NCBI GenBank assembly: GCA_038890815.1 | Contig: JAWAFC010000005.1 | Span: forward strand, 1-64,000 | Reading direction: 5' to 3' | DNA: 64,000 nt | Source: JAWAFC01 sp038890815 | GTDB lineage: Archaea; Micrarchaeota; Micrarchaeia; Burarchaeales; JACRGF01 | Part shown: piece by piece, positions 24,008-32,015 of the stretch | How positions within the stretch are numbered: the stretch's first letter is position 1 | Layout: each line of letters begins with the position of its first letter | Notes under the pieces: model-generated | What the model saw: only the letters and a program-made list of their open reading frames with translations | The model's database searches: none | What the model was told of the DNA's origin: nothing | Translations under genes and position numbers: made by a program

Positions 24008-25210
24008 TCACACACCCCCACTTCCGATACCATTCTCAAGCCTGAACTTCAGGTCCTGTAGTATGTTCATGAAGTTCATATAACCTTCGCACGGGTTGTC
24101 GTACGGGGAGAAGTACTTGTGCACATCGCCATCAGCCCAGTGCTTTGTGCAGAGATAGTAAAGATGGTCACTGGACTGAAGGAGGCGCCAAATGTGTAAA
24201 TGCTCGCCGCCCGCAGCGCGCGCCAGCGGTTCGATTTCCTGCAGATAGCGGAAGACATCCCTCTGCATGTCGTTTCCAAGCCAGGCGCTGGTGTCCCTCT
24301 CCATGTCGGCCCACGAGATGGGATGGGGCACATCGATCTCGCCAACTGGGGGCAGGGCTATGGCCTCGCGAGCGGTAACGAAGGAGAGATGGGGGTGGCG
24401 AAGCACCTCTGCCGGCAGATGCCGCAGGAACTCAAAAATGCCAGTCTCCGGCCACTGGTGCTCGCCGAAAGTCTCATAGTCCATGTAGAGGATGATGACA
24501 TCACCCTCACAGGCTGCCAGCCAGGCAGCATATTTATCGGCCGTCAGAGGGTGCTCGGGCCACCAGGAAGCCGAAAAGCGATAGCTCACGTCATCGCTCA
24601 GGCGATAGTTCCGCAGTAGCGCGCGAATACGCTCACACCCCCTCACGCGGTAGATGTAGTTTGGGCTTCGCCAGCCGAGAAAGCTCTCCCATCCCTCGGT
24701 GATGATGCCGGCAAAACCCATCTCCTCGGCCAGCCGCGCTATCTCGTTGGAAAACAGCGCCTCGGTGTTGCGGAAGACGACTGGCTGGGGCGCGCCGATC
24801 GCGCACAGCGCCTTGCGATGCAGGGCGACCTGCTCTTTGAACTCATCCTTTTCCGGATAGAGTGCCGAGAGGGAGTGATAGTAGGTCTCGCTGAGAAAGT
24901 CTACACACCCGCTTTTTGCCAGCTCTTCGAACGAATCGAGGACGGATGGCTCGAAGCGAGCGGCTTGCTCGAGGAAAACGCCCGTGAGGCTGAAGGTTAC
25001 CTTAAAGCGCCCATCAAATTTGCTGATGAGGTCGAGCAGCAGGGCGTTGGCTGGAATGTAGCACTTGTCGGCCACGCGCCGGAAAATCCGCTCGTTCAGC
25101 TCTAGGTCGAAGTAGCGCTCCAGCCCGCCATCGGCACCGGCATTGAAGATATTGAAACGCCTTAACCGGAGTGGCTGATGGACCTGAAAAAACAGCCCCA
25201 CCTTTGGCAT
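24008..25210 (-). CDS. Glycoside hydrolase family 57 (alpha-amylase/glucanotransferase-like)
   Basis: The 400-residue product has the five GH57 regions: HQP (residues 11-13), the middle SLTGVFLEQ, GCVDFLSETYYHSL, the nucleophile Glu150 in FRNTEALF, and the acid/base Asp244 in LYMDYETFGEHQ. These enzymes hydrolyse or rearrange alpha-1,4-glucans. Linked to a glycogen-synthase-like GT4 gene 13 bp upstream and a DUF5752-like gene downstream, it probably acts in glycogen turnover inside the cell; no signal peptide is present. Confidence 0.9.
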   Translation of the reverse strand: MPKVGLFFQVHQPLRLRRFNIFNAGADGGLERYFDLELNERIFRRVADKCYIPANALLLDLISKFDGRFKVTFSLTGVFLEQAARFEPSVLDSFEELAKSGCVDFLSETYYHSLSALYPEKDEFKEQVALHRKALCAIGAPQPVVFRNTEALFSNEIARLAEEMGFAGIITEGWESFLGWRSPNYIYRVRGCERIRALLRNYRLSDDVSYRFSASWWPEHPLTADKYAAWLAACEGDVIILYMDYETFGEHQWPETGIFEFLRHLPAEVLRHPHLSFVTAREAIALPPVGEIDVPHPISWADMERDTSAWLGNDMQRDVFRYLQEIEPLARAAGGEHLHIWRLLQSSDHLYYLCTKHWADGDVHKYFSPYDNPCEGYMNFMNILQDLKFRLENGIGSGGV

Positions 25211-25223
25211 GCGGCCACCCTAA

Positions 25224-26369
25224 TTAACTGCCCGCTAGCTCCTTATAAACATTTAGTGTGTCGCGTGCCGTGCGCTCCCACGAGAAGCTCCTGACCTCGG
25301 CCAGCTCCATCTCGCCGAGAGCTTTGCGCGCAAGGGGATAGCGCAAGAGGTTGCATATCTTGTCCGCCAGGGCCTCCACGTCCCAGAAATCGACTTTGAG
25401 ACAGGTGCGCGTGGCCTCGCTGACACCAGAGCTTTTGCTGATGATGCAGGGGGTACCGCTGGCCATGGCCTCGAGCGCGGTTATGCCGAAAGGCTCGCTG
25501 ATGCTGGGCATGACGAACACATCGCTGCGCGCATAGGCGATGCGCTGTATCTCGTCCGGCACGTAGCCCAAAAATGTCACGCGGTCGCTGATGCCGAGCG
25601 CGATGGCCTGGCTGATGAGCGATGGCAGAAGCTCGCCCTCGCCTATGATGACAAAGCGGGCATCGGGCTCGAGCGCGGCCACGCGCGCGGCTGCGCGCAG
25701 GAACATGTGGGGCCCCTTCTGTTCGACAAGCCTGCCAAGGAATAGTACAATTTTTTCCTTTTTCTCGACAAACTTTTTTTTCTCAAATTTAGCGAAATCA
25801 ACGCCATTGTAGATCACGCGTATCTTTGCCTCGTCGGCACCCATCTGTAGCAGGCGCGCCTTCATCAGGTTGCTGACCGTTATCACGCGGTCGGCCTGGG
25901 CCAGGCCGGCCTTCTCGATTGCCACGATCTCTTGCCACGGCCAGGGCGTGCGCTCGTACTCTGTGCTGTGCACGGTGAAGACGAGGGGGAGGCGCAGCGC
26001 GGCCTTGGCCTCGCCGGATGCGGCGACGGTAATCCAGTCATGGTTGTGAATGAGGGAGTAGTTTTCGGCCGCGCGCGTGCGCAGGACATTTGCCAGCTCG
26101 GTGTTGTACGCCCTCGCCTGCTGCAGGAAATCCCAGCCGTAAGCCTCGCACGCTCCCCTGGCTGGCTTGGAGTATGGGCCAAAGGGCGCCCGGCCCACCT
26201 GTATGATGCGCACGCCTGGGGGGGCGGTGATGGGCATGGCCGTCTTCGGCATGAAGAAATCGATCTGCACGCCAAGTTTCGCCAGCGCGCGCGTCAGCTC
26301 GTAACAATGCACGCCGAGGCCTCCGCTCATAAAAGGGGGGAATTCCCACCCTAACATGGCGACTTTCAT
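25224..26369 (-). CDS. GT4 glycosyltransferase, glycogen/starch-synthase-like
   Basis: The 381-residue product starts MKVAMLGWEFPPFMSGGLGVH, the typical N-terminus of archaeal glycogen synthase-like GT-B enzymes (the GGLG loop binds the donor). It has IHNHDW, VIYNGVDFAKF, FLGRLVEQKGPHMFL and the C-terminal E(x7)E motif SEPFGITALEAMA. It likely elongates alpha-glucan from ADP- or UDP-glucose. An upstream ATG-like extension is rejected. A palindrome near its promoter (26394-26414) may control it; the message runs on into GH57. Confidence 0.88.
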   Translation of the reverse strand: MKVAMLGWEFPPFMSGGLGVHCYELTRALAKLGVQIDFFMPKTAMPITAPPGVRIIQVGRAPFGPYSKPARGACEAYGWDFLQQARAYNTELANVLRTRAAENYSLIHNHDWITVAASGEAKAALRLPLVFTVHSTEYERTPWPWQEIVAIEKAGLAQADRVITVSNLMKARLLQMGADEAKIRVIYNGVDFAKFEKKKFVEKKEKIVLFLGRLVEQKGPHMFLRAAARVAALEPDARFVIIGEGELLPSLISQAIALGISDRVTFLGYVPDEIQRIAYARSDVFVMPSISEPFGITALEAMASGTPCIISKSSGVSEATRTCLKVDFWDVEALADKICNLLRYPLARKALGEMELAEVRSFSWERTARDTLNVYKELAGS

Positions 26370-26393
26370 GCCCACGGCCTCCCGGGAGAAAAC

Positions 26394-26414
26394 GCTGTAG
26401 CAAGGAGCTACAGC
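26394..26414. promoter_or_regulatory. Perfect 8-bp dyad near the GT4 promoter (candidate operator)
   Basis: GCTGTAGC, five bases, GCTACAGC form a perfect inverted repeat 25 bp upstream of the GT4 start. On the transcribed strand CTATATGC, a TATA-like element, immediately precedes it, so the dyad overlaps the expected transcription start. This position suits a repressor site; a terminator hairpin after spt4 is the alternative, since T-runs lie between spt4 and the dyad. Confidence 0.45.
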
Positions 26415-26445
26415 ATATAGCATGGAGAAAAAAGCTATAAAAAAG

Positions 26446-26634
26446 CTACAATTTTATCCTGACAGCATATCTGCCCGGGACTTTGGCGCCGATTTTCTTT
26501 GCCAGCTCACTTTTTGCCGGATCGAAGATAATAACGTAGGAGCTCCACTTATCGGTGAGCTCGCCACCGCAGTTGGGACACTTTGCCCCCTCAGCGACGA
26601 TGAGACGGCAACTCTTGCATGCTTTCTCGGACAT
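26446..26634 (-). CDS. spt4: Transcription elongation factor Spt4 (RpoE'')
   Basis: The 62-residue product is a zinc-ribbon protein: CKSC (residues 6-9) and CPNC (19-22), then DKWSSYVIIFDPAKSELAKK and the C-terminal GRYAVRIKL typical of Spt4. It binds Spt5 and the RNA polymerase clamp to support processive elongation. It follows rpo7 by 4 bp, the standard archaeal pairing. T-rich tracts follow its stop and probably end transcription. Confidence 0.93.
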   Translation of the reverse strand: MSEKACKSCRLIVAEGAKCPNCGGELTDKWSSYVIIFDPAKSELAKKIGAKVPGRYAVRIKL

Positions 26635-26638
26635 TGCA

Positions 26639-27202
26639 TCATTCCTTTTTCTTCTTCGGTTTCTCCTCCTTCTCGGCCAGCCACTCCAGCTTGCCCAAGC
26701 CCTCAGGCCTCATGGTCAGGCCAACTTTACTCTCGGGAATGCTCCCCCTGAGCGAGACGGTGCTAACCTTGGCGCGCACGATGTCACCCTTGCGCAGCGT
26801 CTTCTTGCTCTCCTTGCCGATGAATGCCGGAATTTTCTTGTCGTAGTGCAGGAAGTCGTTGGTTATCTGCGATAGATGAACGAGGCCGTCGAGCGGGCCC
26901 ATGCGCACGAAAGCGCCGAACTCCACCACCTCGGTTACCTCGCCCTCAAATACTTCATTTACCTCGGGCGCGTACACGAGCGCATCGAAAGTCACATCGT
27001 GATAGGCCGCGCCGTCCCCCGGGATCACTCTGCCCTCGCTGATGTCACGCACGTTCCATATGCTCAGCACAATGCCGTGGTCCTTGTCGACCTTCCTCTC
27101 GTACTTCTCGCGCAGGAGCTGCGTCACGGCCTGAGGCAATGACATGGCGAAGTAGGCTGGTGGCACGCGCACGGTATCCTTGACTGTCAGTATGCGGTAC
27201 AG
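26639..27202 (-). CDS. rpo7: RNA polymerase subunit Rpo7 (RpoE')
   Basis: The 187-residue product has the Rpo7 N-terminal domain (YRILTVKDTVRVPPAYF) and an S1 domain (EVFEGEVTEVVEFGAFVRMGPLDGLVHLSQIT), then a Lys-rich tail. With Rpo4 it forms the RNA polymerase stalk. No ATG, GTG or close TTG fits the family start. The codon that aligns with the usual initiator Met is CTG (27200-27202), preceded by GGAGGTG at 27208-27214 with 5-nt spacing and by a TATA box GGTTTAAATAG ending near 27230. A TTG 33 bp further upstream is the alternative. It is followed by spt4. Confidence 0.9.
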   Translation of the reverse strand: MYRILTVKDTVRVPPAYFAMSLPQAVTQLLREKYERKVDKDHGIVLSIWNVRDISEGRVIPGDGAAYHDVTFDALVYAPEVNEVFEGEVTEVVEFGAFVRMGPLDGLVHLSQITNDFLHYDKKIPAFIGKESKKTLRKGDIVRAKVSTVSLRGSIPESKVGLTMRPEGLGKLEWLAEKEEKPKKKKE

Positions 27203-27237
27203 CGAAACACCTCCAAGAAAAATGGCTGGCAAACTAT

Positions 27238-29274
27238 TTAAACCAATTTCAGGCTCCAGGCAACCACATAGGCCGCGGCGAGCAGGCTGACGATGTTCAG
27301 CAGTTTCATCATCGGGTTGAGCGCGGGACCGCTCGTATCTTTGAGTGGGTCGCCAACGGTATCGCCCACCACTGCGGCCGCATGCGCTGGCGTGCCCTTG
27401 CCGCCCAGGTTGCCCGCCTCGATGAATTTCTTGGCGTTGTCCCAGGCCGCGCCAGCATTGCAGGAGAAAAGCGCAAGGAAGAGCGCGCTGAGTATTGCGC
27501 CGCCAAGGAAGGCTCCGAGCGGCTGGGCGCCCAGCAGGAAGCCGACGATGAGGGGCGCTGCGAGTATGGCGATGGCCGGAATGAGCAGCTCGCGTAGGGC
27601 TGCCGAGGTGGAGATGTCGACACAACGGGCATAGTCGGGCTTTGCCTTGCCCTGCAACAGCCCTGGAATTGTGCGGAACTGCCTGCGCACCTCCTCAACC
27701 ATCTGGAAGGCTGCACGCCCCACGGCCCTGATGAGTATGGCGGAGAAAAGGAATGGCATGGCGCCACCCAGCAATAGTCCAACAAAAACGCCCGGCGAGG
27801 CAATGTCGATGCTCTGCAGTCCGGTCTTTTCGAAGAATGCCGAGAACAGCGCGACTGCGGCCATTGCGGCCGCACTGATGGCAAAGCCCTTGGTGAGCGC
27901 TTTTGTGGTGTTGCCGAGCGCATCGAGCGGGGCCATGACACGCAACGCCCTGCCCCCAATCCTGGCCATCTCTATGATCCCACCGGCATTGTCGGCGATG
28001 GGGCCGAAAGTGTCCATGCTCATTATGAAGCCTGTCAGCGACAACACGCCCAGCCCCACGAGCGCGATGCCATAATAACCGAGGATGAGATAACCGGCGA
28101 GGACGGCCACAGCCACCGCGAGCGTGGTGACGAAGGCACTCTCCATGCCGAGCGCAAGGCCCTGCAGGAGATTTGTGGCCGCGCCAGTGGTGGCCGCCCT
28201 GGCGAGTTCGAGAACGGGCTTGTGTCTATAGCTCGTGTAGTAGTCGGTGAGCCGGGCGATGGCGAGCGTTGCCGCCACCCCGATGGTCGTAGCGAGCGCG
28301 GGCCTGACGTCGTTCAGGAAAAAGAGGGAGAGCGCGAAGAAGAGGAGTGCCGATATCAGGCTGGCCGCATAAAAGCCCCTCTGCATGGCGAGCCAGGGAT
28401 GCTCTCTGTCGCTTTTTAGCCTGACAAAGAAGGTTGCGAGGATGCTTGAGAGTATGGCCGCGCTGTAGATAAGCAGCGGGAAAGCGATGCCCTCCAGCCC
28501 CAGCGCGATGCCACCCAGCAGCATGGCCGCCACAATGGTCACGGCATACGATTCGAAGACATCTGCGGCCATGCCAGCGCAGTCACCCACATTATCGCCC
28601 ACGTTATCAGCGATGACTGCAGGATTGCGCGGATCGTCCTCAGGGATGCCCTTCTCCAACTTGCCCACGAGGTCGGCGCCAACATCGGCAGCCTTAGTGT
28701 AGATGCCCCCGCCCACCCTCATGAACAGCGCGATGAGTGTTGCGCCAAAACCAAAGCCCACGAGGATTTCGGAGGCGCTCGCCACGACTGCCTGAGCACC
28801 ATGGCCTATGAAAGAGACATACGAGTAGTAGAAGATTGCCGCCACGCCGAGCAGGCCGAGGCCCACCAGCAGCGCGCCCGTCACGCTGCCGGCGTTAAAG
28901 GCGAGCGAGAGCGCCCGTTGCATCCCTCGCGTCGCGGCCTGCGCTGTCCTGACATTGGCCTTGAGCGCCACCACCATGCCCAACGAACCAACGAGCGCGC
29001 TGCAGACCGCGCCGGCCACAAAGGCGGCCGCGGTGCCGGGCGAGAGACCAACATAGATGAGCAGCGCGAGGACGACCAGAAAGATGATGATTGTGGAGAA
29101 CTGCCTTCTCAGATAGGCAAGCGCGCCATCGTAAATTGCTCTGGATATTTCCTGCATGCGTGGCGTGCCGGCATTGGCGCGCAGCACACTCCAGCTACTG
29201 AAGGCCCCATAGGCCAGCGCGCATAGAGCGAGGAGGGGGGCAGCCCATAGCGCTGTTGCGACGGTTTCGGCCAT
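27238..29274 (-). CDS. hppA: Proton-translocating membrane pyrophosphatase
   Basis: The 678-residue product has about 16 membrane helices and the signature motifs: GGGIYTKAADVGADLVGK, IPEDDPRNPAVIADNVGDNVGD and the C-terminal GGKGTPAHAAAVVGDTVGDP. It couples hydrolysis of PPi to H+ pumping. The GNTTKALTKG motif carries Lys and Thr at the positions that define the K+-independent class, so it should not need potassium. A PIN-domain gene ends 4 bp upstream and may be co-transcribed. Confidence 0.95.
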   Translation of the reverse strand: MAETVATALWAAPLLALCALAYGAFSSWSVLRANAGTPRMQEISRAIYDGALAYLRRQFSTIIIFLVVLALLIYVGLSPGTAAAFVAGAVCSALVGSLGMVVALKANVRTAQAATRGMQRALSLAFNAGSVTGALLVGLGLLGVAAIFYYSYVSFIGHGAQAVVASASEILVGFGFGATLIALFMRVGGGIYTKAADVGADLVGKLEKGIPEDDPRNPAVIADNVGDNVGDCAGMAADVFESYAVTIVAAMLLGGIALGLEGIAFPLLIYSAAILSSILATFFVRLKSDREHPWLAMQRGFYAASLISALLFFALSLFFLNDVRPALATTIGVAATLAIARLTDYYTSYRHKPVLELARAATTGAATNLLQGLALGMESAFVTTLAVAVAVLAGYLILGYYGIALVGLGVLSLTGFIMSMDTFGPIADNAGGIIEMARIGGRALRVMAPLDALGNTTKALTKGFAISAAAMAAVALFSAFFEKTGLQSIDIASPGVFVGLLLGGAMPFLFSAILIRAVGRAAFQMVEEVRRQFRTIPGLLQGKAKPDYARCVDISTSAALRELLIPAIAILAAPLIVGFLLGAQPLGAFLGGAILSALFLALFSCNAGAAWDNAKKFIEAGNLGGKGTPAHAAAVVGDTVGDPLKDTSGPALNPMMKLLNIVSLLAAAYVVAWSLKLV

Positions 29275-29278
29275 CAGA

Positions 29279-29659
29279 TCACTCCAAACTGATTTTTTTC
29301 TTTCCCCTGATTGTTAGCACACGAACTTTTAAATCCTTTAACCTTTCTCGCAGCTTGCGATCCATTGTGGCCACGATGACTGAGCGGTCGCGCGCAGCGC
29401 TGGCCACAATCCAGTCATCCACAGGCTGGCCTGTCGGAACCACTTTGAGGGGCAGTTTTGACAGCTGGGCGAGCGCTACACGCGCGTGAGGGGCGTCCTT
29501 CTGCAAGCTCGAGGCCAACGCGGAGAGCTCTGCAATGAGCCTTTCGCTGGCGATGAGCTCGAATGCCCCAAACAGCGATGTCAGCGCATCCCGCAAGTCC
29601 AGCCTATACTTGACTGCCGAAACAAGGAAGTTGGTGTCGAGCACAATGACCTGTGCCAC
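29279..29659 (-). CDS. PIN-domain protein (Fcf1/VapC-like nuclease)
   Basis: The 126-residue product has the PIN fold: VIVLDTNFLVSAVK (first acidic residue), ASERLIAEL, then DDWIVASAARDRSVIVATMDRKLRERL with the later acidic residues. These are metal-dependent RNases acting in rRNA processing, RNA decay or as toxins. No antitoxin gene adjoins it, and stand-alone archaeal PIN proteins of this type are usually housekeeping. GTG start, 26 bp after a TATA element (GCTTTAAATCC), so probably leaderless. Confidence 0.83.
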   Translation of the reverse strand: MAQVIVLDTNFLVSAVKYRLDLRDALTSLFGAFELIASERLIAELSALASSLQKDAPHARVALAQLSKLPLKVVPTGQPVDDWIVASAARDRSVIVATMDRKLRERLKDLKVRVLTIRGKKKISLE

Positions 29660-29700
29660 ACCGAGATTGGAGACTCTGGATTTAAAGCAGTATTGGCCGA

Positions 29701-31152
29701 TCAGGATGGCTTGATGCCATTCAGGGCGAGGTTGTGCTTGAACTCATCTCCGAATGGCGAGGCATCGATAAGTTGGACGATTTCGTTTATCTCCTCGAGC
29801 TCGGTTTTGTCGCCCCCAGACCTGACGATGGTATCGCTTTGAGGATCGAGCATGACGAAAGCGCCCGATGGCCCCTTTTCGATCTGCTTTTTTCTCTCCA
29901 CCGCGCTTTTGTAAATCAGCCAAAGCGTGATTTTGACCTCTTCCTGGAAGTGCTCGGAGAAATGCTGCACAAGTTGCAACATGCACGCCACGCCATCCTT
30001 CTTCACATCCCACGTTGAGCGATTGATGTGCTCAACAACGGCGTCAAGCACTTTCTCACACACCGCATCGTCGGAGTAGCGCTCGAATTTCTCAATAATA
30101 GATAACACCAGCTCGCCGTGCCTCTTGATGGCCTCGCCAAGTAGTTCGGCAATGGCAGGCGTGCACAGCCTTGTGAGGGAGCTGTTATTCAGCAACACAC
30201 CAGATATCACCGGTGCTAGGTTGCCACCTTTGTCATAGAGCGGGAGCAGTGTGGCCATGATGTGCGCAGCCAGCGCTGGACTTTCGAATGAGGTCTCGCA
30301 GAGACATCGGGCTGCTGCGAGACGCTTCTCGGCAGGTAGCTCTGCGTCAGCCAACATCTCTGTTGCTATTTTTGCCCTCAGCGCGCTGAGGTATTTGTTG
30401 CCCTCGCCCTCCATGCGCAGCATGTTTTCCATGTCACGCTTGAGCTCGGAGTATTCCTCGCGCGCCAGCGCTGATTTTATCGCACGAAGACAGGCATTCC
30501 GTATGCGGTTGCTCTCGCTGGTAAGCCTGAGCGCAAGCGCGGCATGCGCATAGAGATACAGCTCTCTCACAATCCGCGCGCCCAGCAGTCTCTCGGGTGG
30601 ATGCCTGCTCACCAGCAGCCACTGCGCGGCCGGCACTGCCGAGGCACCATGCATGAGGACAAAATCGAAAAGCTGTTGCTCACTGCAACCTGGCCGGAGG
30701 CCGCTTTCGGTGATGATTTCTGGTAGGGCTCGTTCGTGTGCCCTCATCCAGAGCCTGCACATCCCTCTGCGTATTGCGGAAAGCACACGGCTGCGCTCAA
30801 GCTCGCACGCTCCCAAGTCCGCATCTTTTATCCTCCTGCCGATAAGCCTGTTCCATGTGAGATCACCAAGTTCGGCTGCCCTCCCCAGCGCCCTAGCGCA
30901 CTTGTAGCGCGTGTCGTACTCGCCTTTCTCTGTGGCTTTTTTCGCGAGCTCGCTGAGTATATTCGCTCCAAGCGGATGGCCTTCGAAAAGATAGAGTTCG
31001 GCGGGGGGAACGGCGCGCCTGTCGCTCACTATTTCCTCAAAAAGCTCCTTTCCATTGTAAATGCGCTCTGTTTCAAGAGCGCGAATTTTCCTGAGGAGCT
31101 GCCTGCTCCGTTGGCTGAGCAGCGTGCGCACTGTGGCTGATATGGCATACAA
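29701..31152 (-). CDS. Large helical protein of unknown function
   Basis: The 483-residue product is almost wholly alpha-helical and reads like HEAT/ARM-type helix pairs (for example LSELAKKATEKGEYDTRYKC, AEKRLAAARCLCETSF), with no signal peptide, membrane helix or catalytic motif that I recognise. The likely start is a TTG at 31152 (GTG at 31131 is possible). It is divergent from the NFACT-R gene, with TATA-like sequences for both in the 96-bp gap. It may be a scaffold; no function assigned. Confidence 0.6.
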   Translation of the reverse strand: MYAISATVRTLLSQRSRQLLRKIRALETERIYNGKELFEEIVSDRRAVPPAELYLFEGHPLGANILSELAKKATEKGEYDTRYKCARALGRAAELGDLTWNRLIGRRIKDADLGACELERSRVLSAIRRGMCRLWMRAHERALPEIITESGLRPGCSEQQLFDFVLMHGASAVPAAQWLLVSRHPPERLLGARIVRELYLYAHAALALRLTSESNRIRNACLRAIKSALAREEYSELKRDMENMLRMEGEGNKYLSALRAKIATEMLADAELPAEKRLAAARCLCETSFESPALAAHIMATLLPLYDKGGNLAPVISGVLLNNSSLTRLCTPAIAELLGEAIKRHGELVLSIIEKFERYSDDAVCEKVLDAVVEHINRSTWDVKKDGVACMLQLVQHFSEHFQEEVKITLWLIYKSAVERKKQIEKGPSGAFVMLDPQSDTIVRSGGDKTELEEINEIVQLIDASPFGDEFKHNLALNGIKPS

Positions 31153-31218
31153 CTTTGCCTTTGGCTCTAGCTCGGTGATGCTCCCACCTCAGAATTAGCA
31201 TATAGTTTAGATGCGACC

Positions 31219-31226
31219 TTATATAT
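31219..31226 (+). promoter_or_regulatory. TATA box for the NFACT-R gene
   Basis: TTATATAT centred 25 bp before the GTG at 31248; this spacing predicts a leaderless transcript and supports 31248 as the true start of a stand-alone gene rather than a truncated relic. Confidence 0.55.
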
Positions 31227-31247
31227 ATCGTTTTCGGAAAGGGTTGT

Positions 31248-32015
31248 GTGAGGGTGGAGCTGGATATCAGAAAAGGGGCCCGCGAGAATGCGGCCGAGTA
31301 TTTCGACAGAGCAAAAAAGTTGAGGGAAAAAGCCCGAAGGGCGAGGGAGGCGGCTGAGGCCACGAGGAAAAGACTGGCGGAGTTGGAGAAGGCAGTGGAA
31401 GGTGAGAAGAGACCGGCATTCAGGCTCAAGCGCGCACGGGAATGGTTCGAGAGGTTCAGATGGTTCTTCTCAAGCGATGGGTTCCTTGTTCTCGCGGGCA
31501 GGGATGCAGCGCAGAACGACCTCCTGTTTTCCAAATACATGGAAAAGGAGGACATTTTCCTCCATGCCGACATCCAAGGCGCGCCGGCCGTTGTGGTCAA
31601 GAACGGCGCCCACGCGCCCGAGAGGACCATCGCCGAGGCTGCGCAGTGGGCCGCCTCCTATTCCTCCGCCTGGAAGATGGGGGCGGCGAGCGTCGATGTG
31701 TATGCAGTGAGGAAAGAGCAGCTCAGCAAGAAGGCCATGGGCGGCTATGTCGGCAGGGGGGCTTTTGCCATCCGTGGAGAAAGGAGATGGTTCAGAGGAA
31801 CACAGCTGGGAGTTAGGATTGGCATTGGCGAGAGCGGGGTGGTCGCCGCGCCCGAGAGCGCAGGTAGGGAAAGGTTTATCCGCAGCGTGCTGGTAAGGCC
31901 TGGAGGAATGGAGAAGGGTGAGGCAGCGCGGGAGATCGCGGAGAAATTTGGGGTGAGCGCCGATGAGGTGCTGGCCCTGTTGCCACCCGGCAAGGTGAGG
32001 CTGGCCTATGATTGA
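31248..32015 (+). CDS. NFACT-R (DUF814) half of a split Rqc2/NEMF protein
   Basis: The 255-residue product begins MRVELDIRKGARENAAEYF, exactly where the second half of archaeal NEMF proteins continues after the coiled coil. A helical segment (20-60) follows, then the NFACT-R domain: RFRWFFSSDGFLVLAGRDAAQND, LHADIQGAPAVVVKN, AWKMGAASVDVYAV and the C-terminal block around KKAMGGYVGRGAFAIRGERR. The other half is at 1141-2229. Both fragments have clean ends and starts, and this one has its own promoter, so a two-subunit protein is likely. It overlaps tldE by 8 bp. Confidence 0.87.
   Translation: MRVELDIRKGARENAAEYFDRAKKLREKARRAREAAEATRKRLAELEKAVEGEKRPAFRLKRAREWFERFRWFFSSDGFLVLAGRDAAQNDLLFSKYMEKEDIFLHADIQGAPAVVVKNGAHAPERTIAEAAQWAASYSSAWKMGAASVDVYAVRKEQLSKKAMGGYVGRGAFAIRGERRWFRGTQLGVRIGIGESGVVAAPESAGRERFIRSVLVRPGGMEKGEAAREIAEKFGVSADEVLALLPPGKVRLAYD

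Noticed and set aside
23639..24061. Plus-strand open frame over the RNase P RNA 3' end and the DUF5752-like gene
   Set aside because: It covers the RNase P RNA P2/P4 strands and is antisense to a gene coupled to GH57.
29279..29659. PIN protein as a VapC toxin of a toxin-antitoxin pair
   Set aside because: No small antitoxin-like gene overlaps or adjoins it; the neighbour is the pyrophosphatase gene.
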